This document shows, in pieces, positions 7,790 to 14,909 of a stretch of DNA of 21,113 nt. The position numbers and the translations under genes are program-made. The notes under the pieces were generated by a model. The model ran no database searches. It was not told the origin of the DNA and saw only the letters and a program-made list of their open reading frames with translations. How positions within the stretch are numbered: position 1 is the stretch's first letter; every line of letters starts with the position of its first letter. The stretch is taken from positions 1 through 21,113 of the IMG/VR virus record IMGVR_UViG_3300025030_001428; one strand, given 5' to 3'. Origin of the DNA: a virus.

Positions 7790-8895
7790 TTTTCAGCAAA
7801 CTCAGCCTTGCTTTCATCTAAGATTTTGCCTTTGTCTGGAAGATCAGTAGCACTTGATATGTGGTGTGTCCTTACCCGCTTGCTTGAGGCATAAGTTAAT
7901 CCCACATCTTTCATCCTTTTAAGAAAGTCTAGGTCTTCACAGGAGTAGAAATATCTTTCATCAAATACCCCGATTGTTTCAACTACTATACGTTTCATAA
8001 GCACACACGAGAAGTCCTGAAATTCTGAGAAAGTTTCCTGTATATCTACTTGCATCTGAGCTTCCCGTAGCTCCTGACTTTCTATACCTCTCATCCATGG
8101 ATCATCCCGTGAATACATGGGAGTTGCCATTATCAAATCTTTGAATACAAGAGCTTCTTTCATATCCTCAAGCCAATGCTCGTAGACTTTGACATCATTA
8201 TTCATAACACAGATATATTCCCCCTGAGAAACTCTAATGCCTTGATTCACCGCATAGGCATAACCCATGTTCTCTTTGTTTTCAATGACTTTATCAGCAT
8301 GGGTATTTTCTTTACTTATTAGTGATGTTCCGTTTATTATTAGAATGATTTCGTAAGGAGTTTTATTTTTATCAGTGTGTTCTCGAATTTGCCCTATGCA
8401 ATCCCCTGTTAAATGAAGCATCTGATAAGAATTAAAGAGTGCTGGTATGATAATTGAGGTCAGTCCGCCCTTGATTACATGAGGCTCTTTTTCGCCTTCT
8501 TCTTTATGGGCGGGAAAAATGATCGTTTCTTGTGAAATCTCTTGATTTTGAGGTAATTCTGGGGCAAGAATAGCCCCTTCCTCAGCCTCTTTGTCGTCAG
8601 AGACGGACATCTGTGAAGCATCGGGAGGGACTTTGAATTGATCTACATTTTCTATCCTAATAGGCTCACCGCTTCTAAATTTCTGCAAATCTGCTCGATC
8701 TATGAAAGTTTCCTGCCCAAATGAAAATCCCAATTCTTTTAAGACTTCAGGAGAAGTAACCCAATGCTTAAATCCATCTTTTATAAGAAAGATTTTATCT
8801 CCTGATTCTTTGCTTCTAACTAACCCCTTGATATCAGGAAGTTCATTTCCGAAAGTGTCTTTGTTTGGTTCAAAATCGTTAAAATATGAATTCAT
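7780..8895 (-). CDS. Glycosyltransferase 2 with an N-terminal KHW-type repeat module
   Basis: A 371-residue two-part protein. Residues about 22-82 form one unit of a small module (KIFLIKDGFKHWVTSPEV...LGF...F...L..F.SGEPI) that resembles repeats in secreted or surface proteins of various bacteria. I recognise its look but cannot name a validated function. Residues 83-144 are a charged, Glu- and Pro-rich linker. From residue 145 there is a standard GT2 domain: LTSIIIPALFN, PYEIILIINGTS, NMGYAYAVNQG at 209-219 and VMNNDVKVYEHW at 230-241 with the metal-site Asp, then a C-terminal FDERYFYSCEDLDFLKRM acidic motif. The module may dock the enzyme to a target or partner (inference). The start overlaps the upstream HNH gene by ATGA and has no SD. 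Confidence 0.82.
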   Translation of the reverse strand: MNSYFNDFEPNKDTFGNELPDIKGLVRSKESGDKIFLIKDGFKHWVTSPEVLKELGFSFGQETFIDRADLQKFRSGEPIRIENVDQFKVPPDASQMSVSDDKEAEEGAILAPELPQNQEISQETIIFPAHKEEGEKEPHVIKGGLTSIIIPALFNSYQMLHLTGDCIGQIREHTDKNKTPYEIILIINGTSLISKENTHADKVIENKENMGYAYAVNQGIRVSQGEYICVMNNDVKVYEHWLEDMKEALVFKDLIMATPMYSRDDPWMRGIESQELREAQMQVDIQETFSEFQDFSCVLMKRIVVETIGVFDERYFYSCEDLDFLKRMKDVGLTYASSKRVRTHHISSATDLPDKGKILDESKAEFAEKWG

Positions 8896-9512
8896 ATAAA
8901 TAAAGACGGCTTAATATATTTAAAACGTATATGGCTATCTTTTATACCATGACAACGATTACATAAAGTCCAAAGATTTGATTTATCATGTGTACCACCC
9001 ATTATTCTGGGTAATTTGTGGTCACACTGTATCTTTAATGGCCCTTGTTTATTGTTACATTTAACACCGCACAATTGACAAGTCCAATTATCCCTAGCAT
9101 AAATTTCATTACGAAGTTTTCTCCACCAAGCATAACCTTTGAATATAATCTCAGTTTTAATTCTACCCCCTAACCAATTTGGAGTTTCAGAACCTCTCCT
9201 AAGCCTCATGCCCTTGTTATAACATTCTCTGCCACAATACTTTCCCCTACCATCCTTAACCCTTGATTTTGTTTCTTTAAAACTTTTTTTACAAATCGTA
9301 CAGTTTCTTTTTAAAGAAGCATTTTTAAAACCTGATCTACTATTCTCACCACTATAATTTACGGAGAGATATTTATACATACATTTCTTAGAACAACATT
9401 TTCTAATGTAATTCCTTTTAGGGTAGGAGACATGGGTAGGAGAAAATTCCATTAGAAAATGACAAATAACACAAGTAATTTCAACCTTTTTATTATTAGG
9501 ATGCCTTTTCAT
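8892..9512 (-). CDS. HNH endonuclease with two N-terminal zinc-ribbon units
   Basis: A 206-residue probable free-standing homing-type nuclease. The N-terminal half has two CxxC...CxxxC units (TCVICH with CCSKKC, then NCTICK with YCGREC), which look like DNA-binding zinc ribbons. The C-terminal domain is an HNH nuclease: ARDNWTCQLCG, then QCDHKLPRIMGGTHDKSNLWTLCNRCHGIKD, with the DH, N and final H of the beta-beta-alpha-metal site and two further CxxC pairs. It sits between a sugar dehydrogenase and a glycosyltransferase, with 4-base ATGA overlaps on both sides, so it is co-translated with genes it does not resemble. This fits a mobile endonuclease lodged in the operon. Neither neighbour is obviously interrupted, though the dehydrogenase upstream ends unusually early. 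Confidence 0.88.
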   Translation of the reverse strand: MKRHPNNKKVEITCVICHFLMEFSPTHVSYPKRNYIRKCCSKKCMYKYLSVNYSGENSRSGFKNASLKRNCTICKKSFKETKSRVKDGRGKYCGRECYNKGMRLRRGSETPNWLGGRIKTEIIFKGYAWWRKLRNEIYARDNWTCQLCGVKCNNKQGPLKIQCDHKLPRIMGGTHDKSNLWTLCNRCHGIKDSHIRFKYIKPSLFI

Positions 9513-10288
9513 TGTTTTGGATATTTTGCTAATAAATCATTGTTTATTCTTACAACCTCTTTCAAGAAGAGAGAGCCACTATAATTAGCAAATGCTTCTA
9601 AATCTTTTTTTAAGCACGTTCCGCCAGCTCCCCTCCCGCCTTTATGGGAAATAATGTTATGTCCTCTTAATCCCCAAGGATGATTTTCTCCTATGATTTT
9701 TAAAGTTTCATAGTTTGCACCATTAGTTTGACAAACATTAAACATTTCATTTGAAAAAACTACTTTATTTGCAAACCATACATTGAGATAATATTTGCCT
9801 GTCTCTGCTGTTATGTTATCTGTGATTACAGGCTTACAATATTTATATCTTCCCATATAAAGCCCTTTTACACGCTCTATATGTTTTTGGCTTCTTCCAC
9901 CTATGACTATCATTCTAGGGTTCTTAGCATCTTTTTCCCAAGTATCTTCTGAGAGAAATTCAGGGTTTGATACTACTCTATCCATTTTAAGTTCATTCAT
10001 CACATAATCTGCAAATCCTGGGTAAACAGTGCTTCTAATGATATATGTTGAATCCGCATACCTAGGATAGGATTCTAACTGTTTGATGATATCAAAAATC
10101 AATGAGGTATCACACTGTCCATTTATCGTAGGTGTAGGAAGACAAATGAAAATAAAGTGGCATTTTGAGGCTTCTTCGAGAGTGACATTCGCATTGTGCC
10201 TCGAAAATCCCTTTTTAATGCCAAAAGCTAGAGATGTTGCTTTACCTACATAGCCTGTAGAACCTATGACTGCTGCATCATCACCCAT
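9509..10288 (-). CDS. Short UDP-glucose/GDP-mannose dehydrogenase-family protein lacking the C-terminal domain
   Basis: A 259-residue member of the family that oxidises the C-6 alcohol of an NDP-sugar to an acid using 2 NAD+. Seen: AVIGSTGYVG at 6-15 (NAD site), FICLPTP at 47-53, RSTVYPG at 85-91, SNPEFLSED at 107-115, AETGKYYLNVWFANKV at 161-176, and GGRGAGGTCLKKDLEAF at 217-233. The residues corresponding to the known catalytic set are all present: Thr87, Glu110 and Glu114, Lys165, Asn169, Cys225 and Asp229. The usual enzyme has about 400-450 residues; here the protein ends 34 residues after the nucleophilic Cys, so the C-terminal nucleotide-sugar domain is missing. It may be a reduced but active enzyme, may need a partner, or may have been cut by the HNH gene that follows. 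It overlaps the GT4-like gene by 8 bases. Confidence 0.85.
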   Translation of the reverse strand: MGDDAAVIGSTGYVGKATSLAFGIKKGFSRHNANVTLEEASKCHFIFICLPTPTINGQCDTSLIFDIIKQLESYPRYADSTYIIRSTVYPGFADYVMNELKMDRVVSNPEFLSEDTWEKDAKNPRMIVIGGRSQKHIERVKGLYMGRYKYCKPVITDNITAETGKYYLNVWFANKVVFSNEMFNVCQTNGANYETLKIIGENHPWGLRGHNIISHKGGRGAGGTCLKKDLEAFANYSGSLFLKEVVRINNDLLAKYPKQ

Positions 10289-11615
10289 AGAATATTGGTA
10301 AATAGAACTTTTTGAATACTGAATCTAAATTACGTTCTTTTCTTACCCATGTCCTTTGGGCTTGTTCAGGAAGTTTAAGTCGTGCAAGTATTTGTCCTGC
10401 AGTACCTCTATGGTAGCTTTGTTCTGCACTCTTACGAGCCTCTTCAGGCAACTTATCATCTCCATATTTAGTCCCAGTCCATGAATCGGCAGTCCTCGAA
10501 TCAGCAAGATCAGCTTGTACGTCAAAAGCACTACTATATTTTTTATAGATAGGATTATCACCATAAATAGCCCTGAAAGGCGGGAAATCTTTATTAAGTA
10601 CAGCTATATTCCCACATAACATAGCTTCCTGTGCAATTAGGGAATAAGTCTCACTTACGGAGGGAAGGATAAAGACATTTGAAATTAACTGAAAATCACG
10701 GACTACGTTTTGGGGAACTTCCTGTGTCCATTCATCAGATTGTTCAGAAGTCCAAATCAGTTCATCTTGGGAAAGACCATAATCTATAGCTACATTTTTA
10801 CATTTATCTCGGTAAGCAATTTTCTCTACCCCCGTTGAGTGGAAGTCAATTATAATAAGTCTAATTTTTAATCCAAACTCTTTGAGCATGGACATAGTTT
10901 TAATAACATACTCAACTTGTTTCCCTGTATCAAGCCTGATAGGATAAGTACAAATAGCATCTGCTGAGAGAATGTCTTTGTCGTAAATTACTCTTTCTGA
11001 TTCACGATCCATTCCCAAAAACCCACAAATATCGGTTGCGTGAGGGATATGTTTAACCTTATCTTCTGGTACTCCGTAGTTCTTGGCTACTGCTGGAATC
11101 GTATAGGGTTCTGGGTAAATATAGAGGGAATTGGGAAATTCTTCTCGTATAAGCTGGGGATATTCGTCTTTAAAGATTCCCACTACCTGATTAACAAGTG
11201 AGGGAGAGGTAGCAGAATGTATCCAATGCAGCCATTTAAGGTTAGGGAGGGCTTTGGCTACTCTACGGGAGGCGAAATTATGTTTTAAACAAGCTGGCTG
11301 GTAAATAATATCGTGAGTTAATACTATATCTTTGTCTTTGAGAATCTCCAAAAGACGTTTCTCCATTTCAGCTACATCAGAATCAAAAGTTTCGTCTTTT
11401 TTAACTTCATTGTGGCAGGGAACATTGGGTATGTACTCTATTTTGACTTTGGGGTGGGCATAGATTCCTTCGGGTTCAAAAGTATCATGTACTATAACTG
11501 TAGGCTCAAAATCGTTTAAGAGAAGCATTTTAATCTGAGACTGAACGATGATATTGAGGCTGTATGCCTTTTGATTGTCAGAAAAACTCGTGGATAAACA
11601 GACTTTTTGAGGCAT
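10281..11615 (-). CDS. GT-B glycosyltransferase (family 4-like), first gene of the glycan operon
   Basis: A 444-residue retaining-type glycosyltransferase with two Rossmann domains. The C-terminal half carries the family hallmarks: YPIRLDTGKQVEYVIKTM at 224-241 (the Arg and Lys that contact the donor phosphates, with an Asp-Thr before the Lys), and LPSVSETYSLIAQEAM around 317-332, an EX7E motif (Glu322 and Glu330). The N-terminal half has WLHWIHS and HIPHATDI, typical of GT4 acceptor and hinge regions. It is the first gene after the virion genes and has its own promoter. The predicted transcript would start on the A of the ATG at 11615, and there is no SD. It may add the first or a linking sugar; the substrate is unknown. 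Confidence 0.85.
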   Translation of the reverse strand: MPQKVCLSTSFSDNQKAYSLNIIVQSQIKMLLLNDFEPTVIVHDTFEPEGIYAHPKVKIEYIPNVPCHNEVKKDETFDSDVAEMEKRLLEILKDKDIVLTHDIIYQPACLKHNFASRRVAKALPNLKWLHWIHSATSPSLVNQVVGIFKDEYPQLIREEFPNSLYIYPEPYTIPAVAKNYGVPEDKVKHIPHATDICGFLGMDRESERVIYDKDILSADAICTYPIRLDTGKQVEYVIKTMSMLKEFGLKIRLIIIDFHSTGVEKIAYRDKCKNVAIDYGLSQDELIWTSEQSDEWTQEVPQNVVRDFQLISNVFILPSVSETYSLIAQEAMLCGNIAVLNKDFPPFRAIYGDNPIYKKYSSAFDVQADLADSRTADSWTGTKYGDDKLPEEARKSAEQSYHRGTAGQILARLKLPEQAQRTWVRKERNLDSVFKKFYLPIFYG

Positions 11616-11650
11616 TATCTAACGCTAACATATTTGGGTATACTTGTCAA
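11616..11650 (-). promoter_or_regulatory. Promoter for the glycan operon, predicted leaderless
   Basis: On the minus strand a perfect -35 (TTGACA, 11650-11645) is followed after 17 bases by TAGCGT (11627-11622), which keeps the most conserved T1, A2 and T6 of the -10 box. Six bases later comes the ATG at 11615, so a start 7 bases after the -10 would make the first base of the mRNA the A of the start codon. The gap of about 43 bases between the virion genes and the glycan genes holds nothing else. The weak -10 core is the main doubt. Confidence 0.55.
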
Positions 11651-11658
11651 TACGCACT

Positions 11659-11967
11659 TTAATTATAAAAGATAGTAGCCTCTGCATTTCCTGAGGATTG
11701 TTCAAGTTCCGCAAAAATTCCCTTTTTCATCAGAATTGGTGAATCGGGATTAAATGGAGTAGATTCTCCTCCATTGGCTGCTACTAGAAAACTATCAAGT
11801 AAGTTTTTACCACTAGCTGAATCTGAAATTCTTACTACCGCACCACCTGATCCCCCAGTTACTAATACTGAGGTTACCTCATTGCCTCCTCCTGTTGCAA
11901 TCTGCAAAGAGGTTCTTGTTCCGTTTAACACTGTCTTGTATCTACTAGCACTGGTTTTTGTCAACAT
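11659..11967 (-). CDS. Small beta-rich protein, probably virion-associated
   Basis: A 102-residue protein that I do not recognise. It is Gly-, Ser- and Thr-rich with alternating hydrophobic residues (SLQIATGGG, SVLVTGGSGGAVVRISDSAS, ATIFYN), which points to a beta-sandwich. It contains no Cys, and has no signal peptide or transmembrane segment. It is the last gene before the glycan promoter and begins 1 base after the zinc-finger gene, so it belongs to the virion-accessory group. A small head- or fibre-associated protein is plausible from place and composition only. Confidence 0.6.
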   Translation of the reverse strand: MLTKTSASRYKTVLNGTRTSLQIATGGGNEVTSVLVTGGSGGAVVRISDSASGKNLLDSFLVAANGGESTPFNPDSPILMKKGIFAELEQSSGNAEATIFYN

Positions 11968-11968
11968 A

Positions 11969-12442
11969 TTACATTGCTACTCCCCTAATAGGGGAGTCAT
12001 CTTCTATCTGCATAGTTATCCCACCACTTTCAAGGTGTTTTTTTTCAGCTTCCTCCCTTAGACGTTCAATCTCTTCATTTGATAAAGGCTCAGTAGTTTT
12101 CTCTGATACTACTTCTATGCCTAGTTCATCTGTCATTTTTTCTTCAGATTCGTGCTTTCTGTTATGCCCTTTTAAAGCAATCTCTACACTTGTTGAAAAG
12201 TCACATTTCCCACACTTAAAGGCTCTGTTTTTTTTAGCAGCTAGATAACTTCCTACTTCTTCTTTAGTTTCTAAAACTTTAAGAAATTCATATAAATGTA
12301 AGAGGTCATCTGCTACCTCATCACTTTCAATCTTACGCATAGAATCCACTTCAAAGGACTTATCCTTGAAAAGGGTTTGCCCTTTTACCTGGACATTCTT
12401 GATGTCTGCTCCGTCTTCTGGGTTTAAAAGTATTTTTGCCAT
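11969..12442 (-). CDS. Unknown protein with a classical C2H2 zinc finger
   Basis: A 157-residue acidic, mostly helical protein. Residues 75-97 contain F-x-C-x2-C-x12-H-x3-H (FKCGKCDFSTSVEIALKGH then NRKH), with ligands Cys77, Cys80, His93 and His97 and the Leu two residues before the spacing to His93. This is the exact spacing of the eukaryote-type C2H2 finger. The N-terminal part (MAKILLNPEDGADIKNVQVKG) looks beta-rich; the C-terminal part (EEIERLREEAEKKHLE) is a short charged helix. The finger could bind nucleic acid or a protein, or serve only structurally. The gene lies between a Ser/Thr-tail gene and a small beta protein, with no SD before its ATG. Confidence 0.75.
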   Translation of the reverse strand: MAKILLNPEDGADIKNVQVKGQTLFKDKSFEVDSMRKIESDEVADDLLHLYEFLKVLETKEEVGSYLAAKKNRAFKCGKCDFSTSVEIALKGHNRKHESEEKMTDELGIEVVSEKTTEPLSNEEIERLREEAEKKHLESGGITMQIEDDSPIRGVAM

Positions 12443-12446
12443 ATTT

Positions 12447-12917
12447 TTAAAGAGTTGTTGTTGTACTAGTTGTTGTACTTGTACTCGTGCTAGATGAACT
12501 TGATGTACTAGAACTGGTACTAGTTGTGCTTGTACTAGTGCTAGTCGTACTTGTAGAAGTAGATGTAGTTGTAGTCATAGCTCCTGCAAACCAAGCCCCA
12601 TTTACATAAATTTTTAGATTATCATTGTCTGTATCATAATACCAATCTCCCGATCTTGGCCCCGTTGGATCATCTGCTTGATCTCTAATTGCTGAGGCTA
12701 AAGCCGAAAAATGAGTTCCAGGAGCATTGGAAGTCTCATTATCAAACGGCAGTACAGGAGTTCCTGTAAACTTAAATCCTATCCATGTATTTCCCGTGTA
12801 ACGGAATAAAGAGTTATTGTCCTCATCATAAAACATCTCTCCTGTAATTGCAGGTGATGGAGGAGTACTTTGTATCCTTATTCTCCCTGTTATTTCACTA
12901 AAATGACTTTTACTCAT
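12447..12917 (-). CDS. Virion-accessory-like protein with two GxxYY modules and a Ser/Thr tail
   Basis: A 156-residue protein. It has two copies of a short module common in phage tail-fibre and head-fibre proteins: GEMFYDEDNNSLFRYTGNTW at 26-45 and GDWYYDTDNDNLKIYVNGAW at 90-109. The spacer between them includes a DPTGPRSG loop. From residue 115 to 155 the chain is only Ser and Thr, ending in Leu. It is a paralogue of the next gene upstream, which has one module and a longer tail. The pure Ser/Thr tail lacks hydrophobic residues, so it should be extended and exposed, and suited to O-glycosylation by the enzymes encoded next door (inference). There is no SD; its ATG follows the upstream stop by 2 bases. 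Confidence 0.72.
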   Translation of the reverse strand: MSKSHFSEITGRIRIQSTPPSPAITGEMFYDEDNNSLFRYTGNTWIGFKFTGTPVLPFDNETSNAPGTHFSALASAIRDQADDPTGPRSGDWYYDTDNDNLKIYVNGAWFAGAMTTTTSTSTSTTSTSTSTTSTSSSTSSSSSTSTSTTTSTTTTL

Positions 12918-13180
12918 ATTTATACAGTAGTTGTTGTTGACGTACTACTGGACGTACTAGTGCTTGTACTGGTTGTTGTTGATGTTGAACTGGACGTACT
13001 CGTTGTTGAAGTACTAGTCATGGTTGTACTCGTAGAGGTAGTCCTCGAAGTAGAAGTACTCGTACTCGTGGATGTTGAGGTAGTCCTCGAAGTAGATGTG
13101 CTCGTAGAGGTTGAAGTAGTACGAGAAGTAGATGTGGTGGTCGACGTACTCGTTGAACTTGAAGATGAAGTTGAAGTTGT
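12450..13180. repeat. Simple-sequence Ser/Thr codon tracts in two adjacent genes
   Basis: Two low-complexity blocks (about 12450-12575 and 12923-13180) are built from repeated ACT/ACA/AGT/TCT/AGC/ACG codons, giving recurrent GTAC, ACTAGT and TCGAGGAC words on one strand or the other. The tracts share no gene boundary, so they are internal coding repeats. They are candidate sites for length variation between related phages. Confidence 0.6.
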
Positions 13181-13324
13181 AAAAGCAAGACCTACCCAAT
13201 TAGTCCCGTTATACCGCATGAAACGATTGTTAGTAGTATCATAATACATTTCCCCTGTTACAGGAGAAGTTGGATTTGATGTTCCTGTTGGTATTGACCC
13301 AGCTAGATTTGAAAAAGATGTCAT
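12920..13324 (-). CDS. Virion-accessory-like protein with one module and an 85-residue Ser/Thr tail
   Basis: A 134-residue protein. Residues 24-45 form one copy of the module (GEMYYDTTNNRFMRYNGTNW) seen twice in the next gene. From 49 to 133 the sequence is almost entirely Ser and Thr, broken only by Arg68, Arg80, Arg94 and Met102; SRTTSTSTSTST-like units repeat at 12-14 residue steps. The corresponding DNA is a simple-sequence tract that could expand or contract by slippage. A strong SD (AAAGGAG, about 5 bases before the ATG) shows it is meant to be well translated, as expected for a structural protein. A role as an exposed head or tail decoration and glycan acceptor is inferred. Confidence 0.74.
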   Translation of the reverse strand: MTSFSNLAGSIPTGTSNPTSPVTGEMYYDTTNNRFMRYNGTNWVGLAFTTSTSSSSSTSTSTTTSTSRTTSTSTSTSTSRTTSTSTSTSTSTSRTTSTSTTMTSTSTTSTSSSTSTTTSTSTSTSSSTSTTTTV

Positions 13325-13358
13325 ACTATCTCCTTTGTAAGTTCGGTTAAGGATACTC

Positions 13359-13375
13359 GGCCTTGGAGTAAGACC
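13359..13375 (-). other. Small RNA hairpin downstream of the capsid gene
   Basis: In the 63-base gap after the capsid gene, the minus strand reads GGTCTT-ACTCC-AAGGCC, a 6-bp stem with one G-U pair and a 5-base loop. No U-run follows, so it is not a standard terminator. It could modulate expression between the abundant capsid protein and the next gene, or be chance. Confidence 0.25.
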
Positions 13376-13387
13376 TACGCTACCCTA

Positions 13388-14308
13388 TTAGTCTGAAAAT
13401 GCTGCTCCATCGCCTTTACTTGCCCAAATTCCATGCCAATCGCTCCAACCTCGTGACAATCTCATGGTTGATTTATAGACTGCGTATTCAGTGTCAAAGA
13501 GTTCATCGTTCTTAAATTCTGGTCTCCTTCTCCAGAACCATGTAAGTGTCCCCCGTCCTTGAACGGTTGACTTATCAACTAAAAACCATGCTGTAGCTGA
13601 AGTGAGATACTTCCAGACCATAATATCGAGCATTCCTTTATAGAAGTTTGCGTCATTGTCTGCTGTCCCTTGTCTTAGGGTAGAATCAATTACTAAGTGG
13701 GCTGTTTTATTAAGTTGGCGTGGGACTAAGAGTTTGTCTGCTGTTACATCTATAATTTGTCCTCTGTCATCTAGTTGGCCTTCAACTGCAAGCCGTCCCG
13801 TTTCTAAATTATCTTCTGTAAAAGTAATACCTGTTGAGGAGGCATTTGATTGTGCTGTCCCTCCATCAGGTCGAGGGTGAGATGTTGAGAATATTGGTTT
13901 CCCATCTCCGCCCAAGTATGATGTTGAAAATCCATTTATGAAGACGTTTGCTGCTTGGTTTTCAGCTCCTCTTCGCATTGCCCTGCCCATTTCAGCAGGT
14001 CTTCGAGAAACGATTCTGTGAAGATCGTCTTCGATGGCTTCACGGGTTACTTTGAATCCAAGAGTGTATTTTTTGTGGCGATAGGTTACATCATACCCTT
14101 GATAGACTTGGTCGTAAGTTACTGGTTCGCCTTCCCCTGTTTCAAATGGAAGGGCAAAGCCTCCATAAGAAGAATCACGCTCTGTGTCTTTTTCTGAAGT
14201 GTTAACCGCAAAAATACTTTCAAGCATCAATGGCTCTTCAGCGTATCCATCATCGAATATCTTGTGAAATCCTGGTGTTAATGCGTCTGCAAAATGTCCT
14301 CTATCCAT
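13388..14308 (-). CDS. Major capsid protein, Mu gpT-like HK97 fold
   Basis: A 306-residue protein that forms the icosahedral head shell. The length and motifs agree with the Mu-like major head subunit (gpT) family: a short N-terminus without a long delta domain, VTYRHKKYTLGFKVTREAIEDD near residues 74-95, then GGDGKPIFSTSHP (around 133-145), which is a strongly conserved stretch of this family, and a C-terminal Trp-rich region (TLTWFWRRRPEF). It follows a scaffold and a probable decoration gene in the usual head-gene order and begins 1 base after the preceding stop. No SD is obvious, so translation may rely on coupling. Confidence 0.88.
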   Translation of the reverse strand: MDRGHFADALTPGFHKIFDDGYAEEPLMLESIFAVNTSEKDTERDSSYGGFALPFETGEGEPVTYDQVYQGYDVTYRHKKYTLGFKVTREAIEDDLHRIVSRRPAEMGRAMRRGAENQAANVFINGFSTSYLGGDGKPIFSTSHPRPDGGTAQSNASSTGITFTEDNLETGRLAVEGQLDDRGQIIDVTADKLLVPRQLNKTAHLVIDSTLRQGTADNDANFYKGMLDIMVWKYLTSATAWFLVDKSTVQGRGTLTWFWRRRPEFKNDELFDTEYAVYKSTMRLSRGWSDWHGIWASKGDGAAFSD

Positions 14309-14309
14309 A

Positions 14310-14909
14310 TTAAGCGGCTATTTTAGCTGTTGCCGTATCCAGCGGGCCTGGCCCATATTGACATTCATTTACTATAAATATTCCTTTTGAAGCATCTGCG
14401 TCTCCATCTGGATCAATCTCAATCAACTGAAATTGTCCACTTGCGTCTGAAGCTGTACCTGTTGCGATCTGATCTCCACCTGCATCTGTGTCAAAGAATT
14501 GACCTAAATTCGCTTGAGCCAGCGAGCCATCTGTATCGTTGTACCATTTTGAATTGAGACCCCATGTTATTGCTACTCTTGCTTTTAATTTGCGTGTTGC
14601 GTCTGAAGTATTAGTTGAAGAAGTTAAAACTGTGTCGTCACCTGTAAGGGTAGCGCCTGAAGTTCCGCCTGCACGTCCTGTTTCAAAGACGTTGATTCCA
14701 TCCTGATCTACTATTCCCATCAAGATTCCAAGAACTGATCCACCCGCTGCAACTACATCTACATTTCCGTCTGCATCAATCGTAACGGCATCTCCTACTG
14801 TAAGTGTTGCTGAGTCATCAATTAAGAAGTCTGTTAAGACAGGAGAAGAACTCACTCCTAAAAGTGATCCTCTGTAGTAAAATCCTTGTGTTCCGCTTGA
14901 TAGTGCCAT
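14310..14909 (-). CDS. Probable capsid decoration / head-stabilising protein
   Basis: A 199-residue Gly/Ala/Asp/Thr-rich protein. The N-terminal half has short beta-forming stretches and a repeated DDSATLTVGDAVTID pattern seen in phage head-decoration and DUF2190-like proteins. The C-terminal half has QFQLIEIDPDGDADASKG. Its place just before the major capsid gene and after the scaffold gene is that of decoration proteins (lambda gpD position), and composition agrees. I cannot assign a family with certainty. The ATG is preceded by AGGA inside the upstream stop region and starts 1 base after it. Confidence 0.6.
   Translation of the reverse strand: MALSSGTQGFYYRGSLLGVSSSPVLTDFLIDDSATLTVGDAVTIDADGNVDVVAAGGSVLGILMGIVDQDGINVFETGRAGGTSGATLTGDDTVLTSSTNTSDATRKLKARVAITWGLNSKWYNDTDGSLAQANLGQFFDTDAGGDQIATGTASDASGQFQLIEIDPDGDADASKGIFIVNECQYGPGPLDTATAKIAA

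Noticed and set aside
12450-13180. CRISPR-like or tandem regulatory repeats
   Set aside because: The repeats are short, irregular, lack constant-length spacers, and keep an open Ser/Thr reading frame.
12870-13244. Plus-strand ORF rich in Val, Asp, Leu and Glu over the Ser/Thr tract
   Set aside because: It is the mirror of the repeated Ser/Thr codons on the other strand, has no SD or domain, and the minus-strand gene has a strong SD and a recognisable module.
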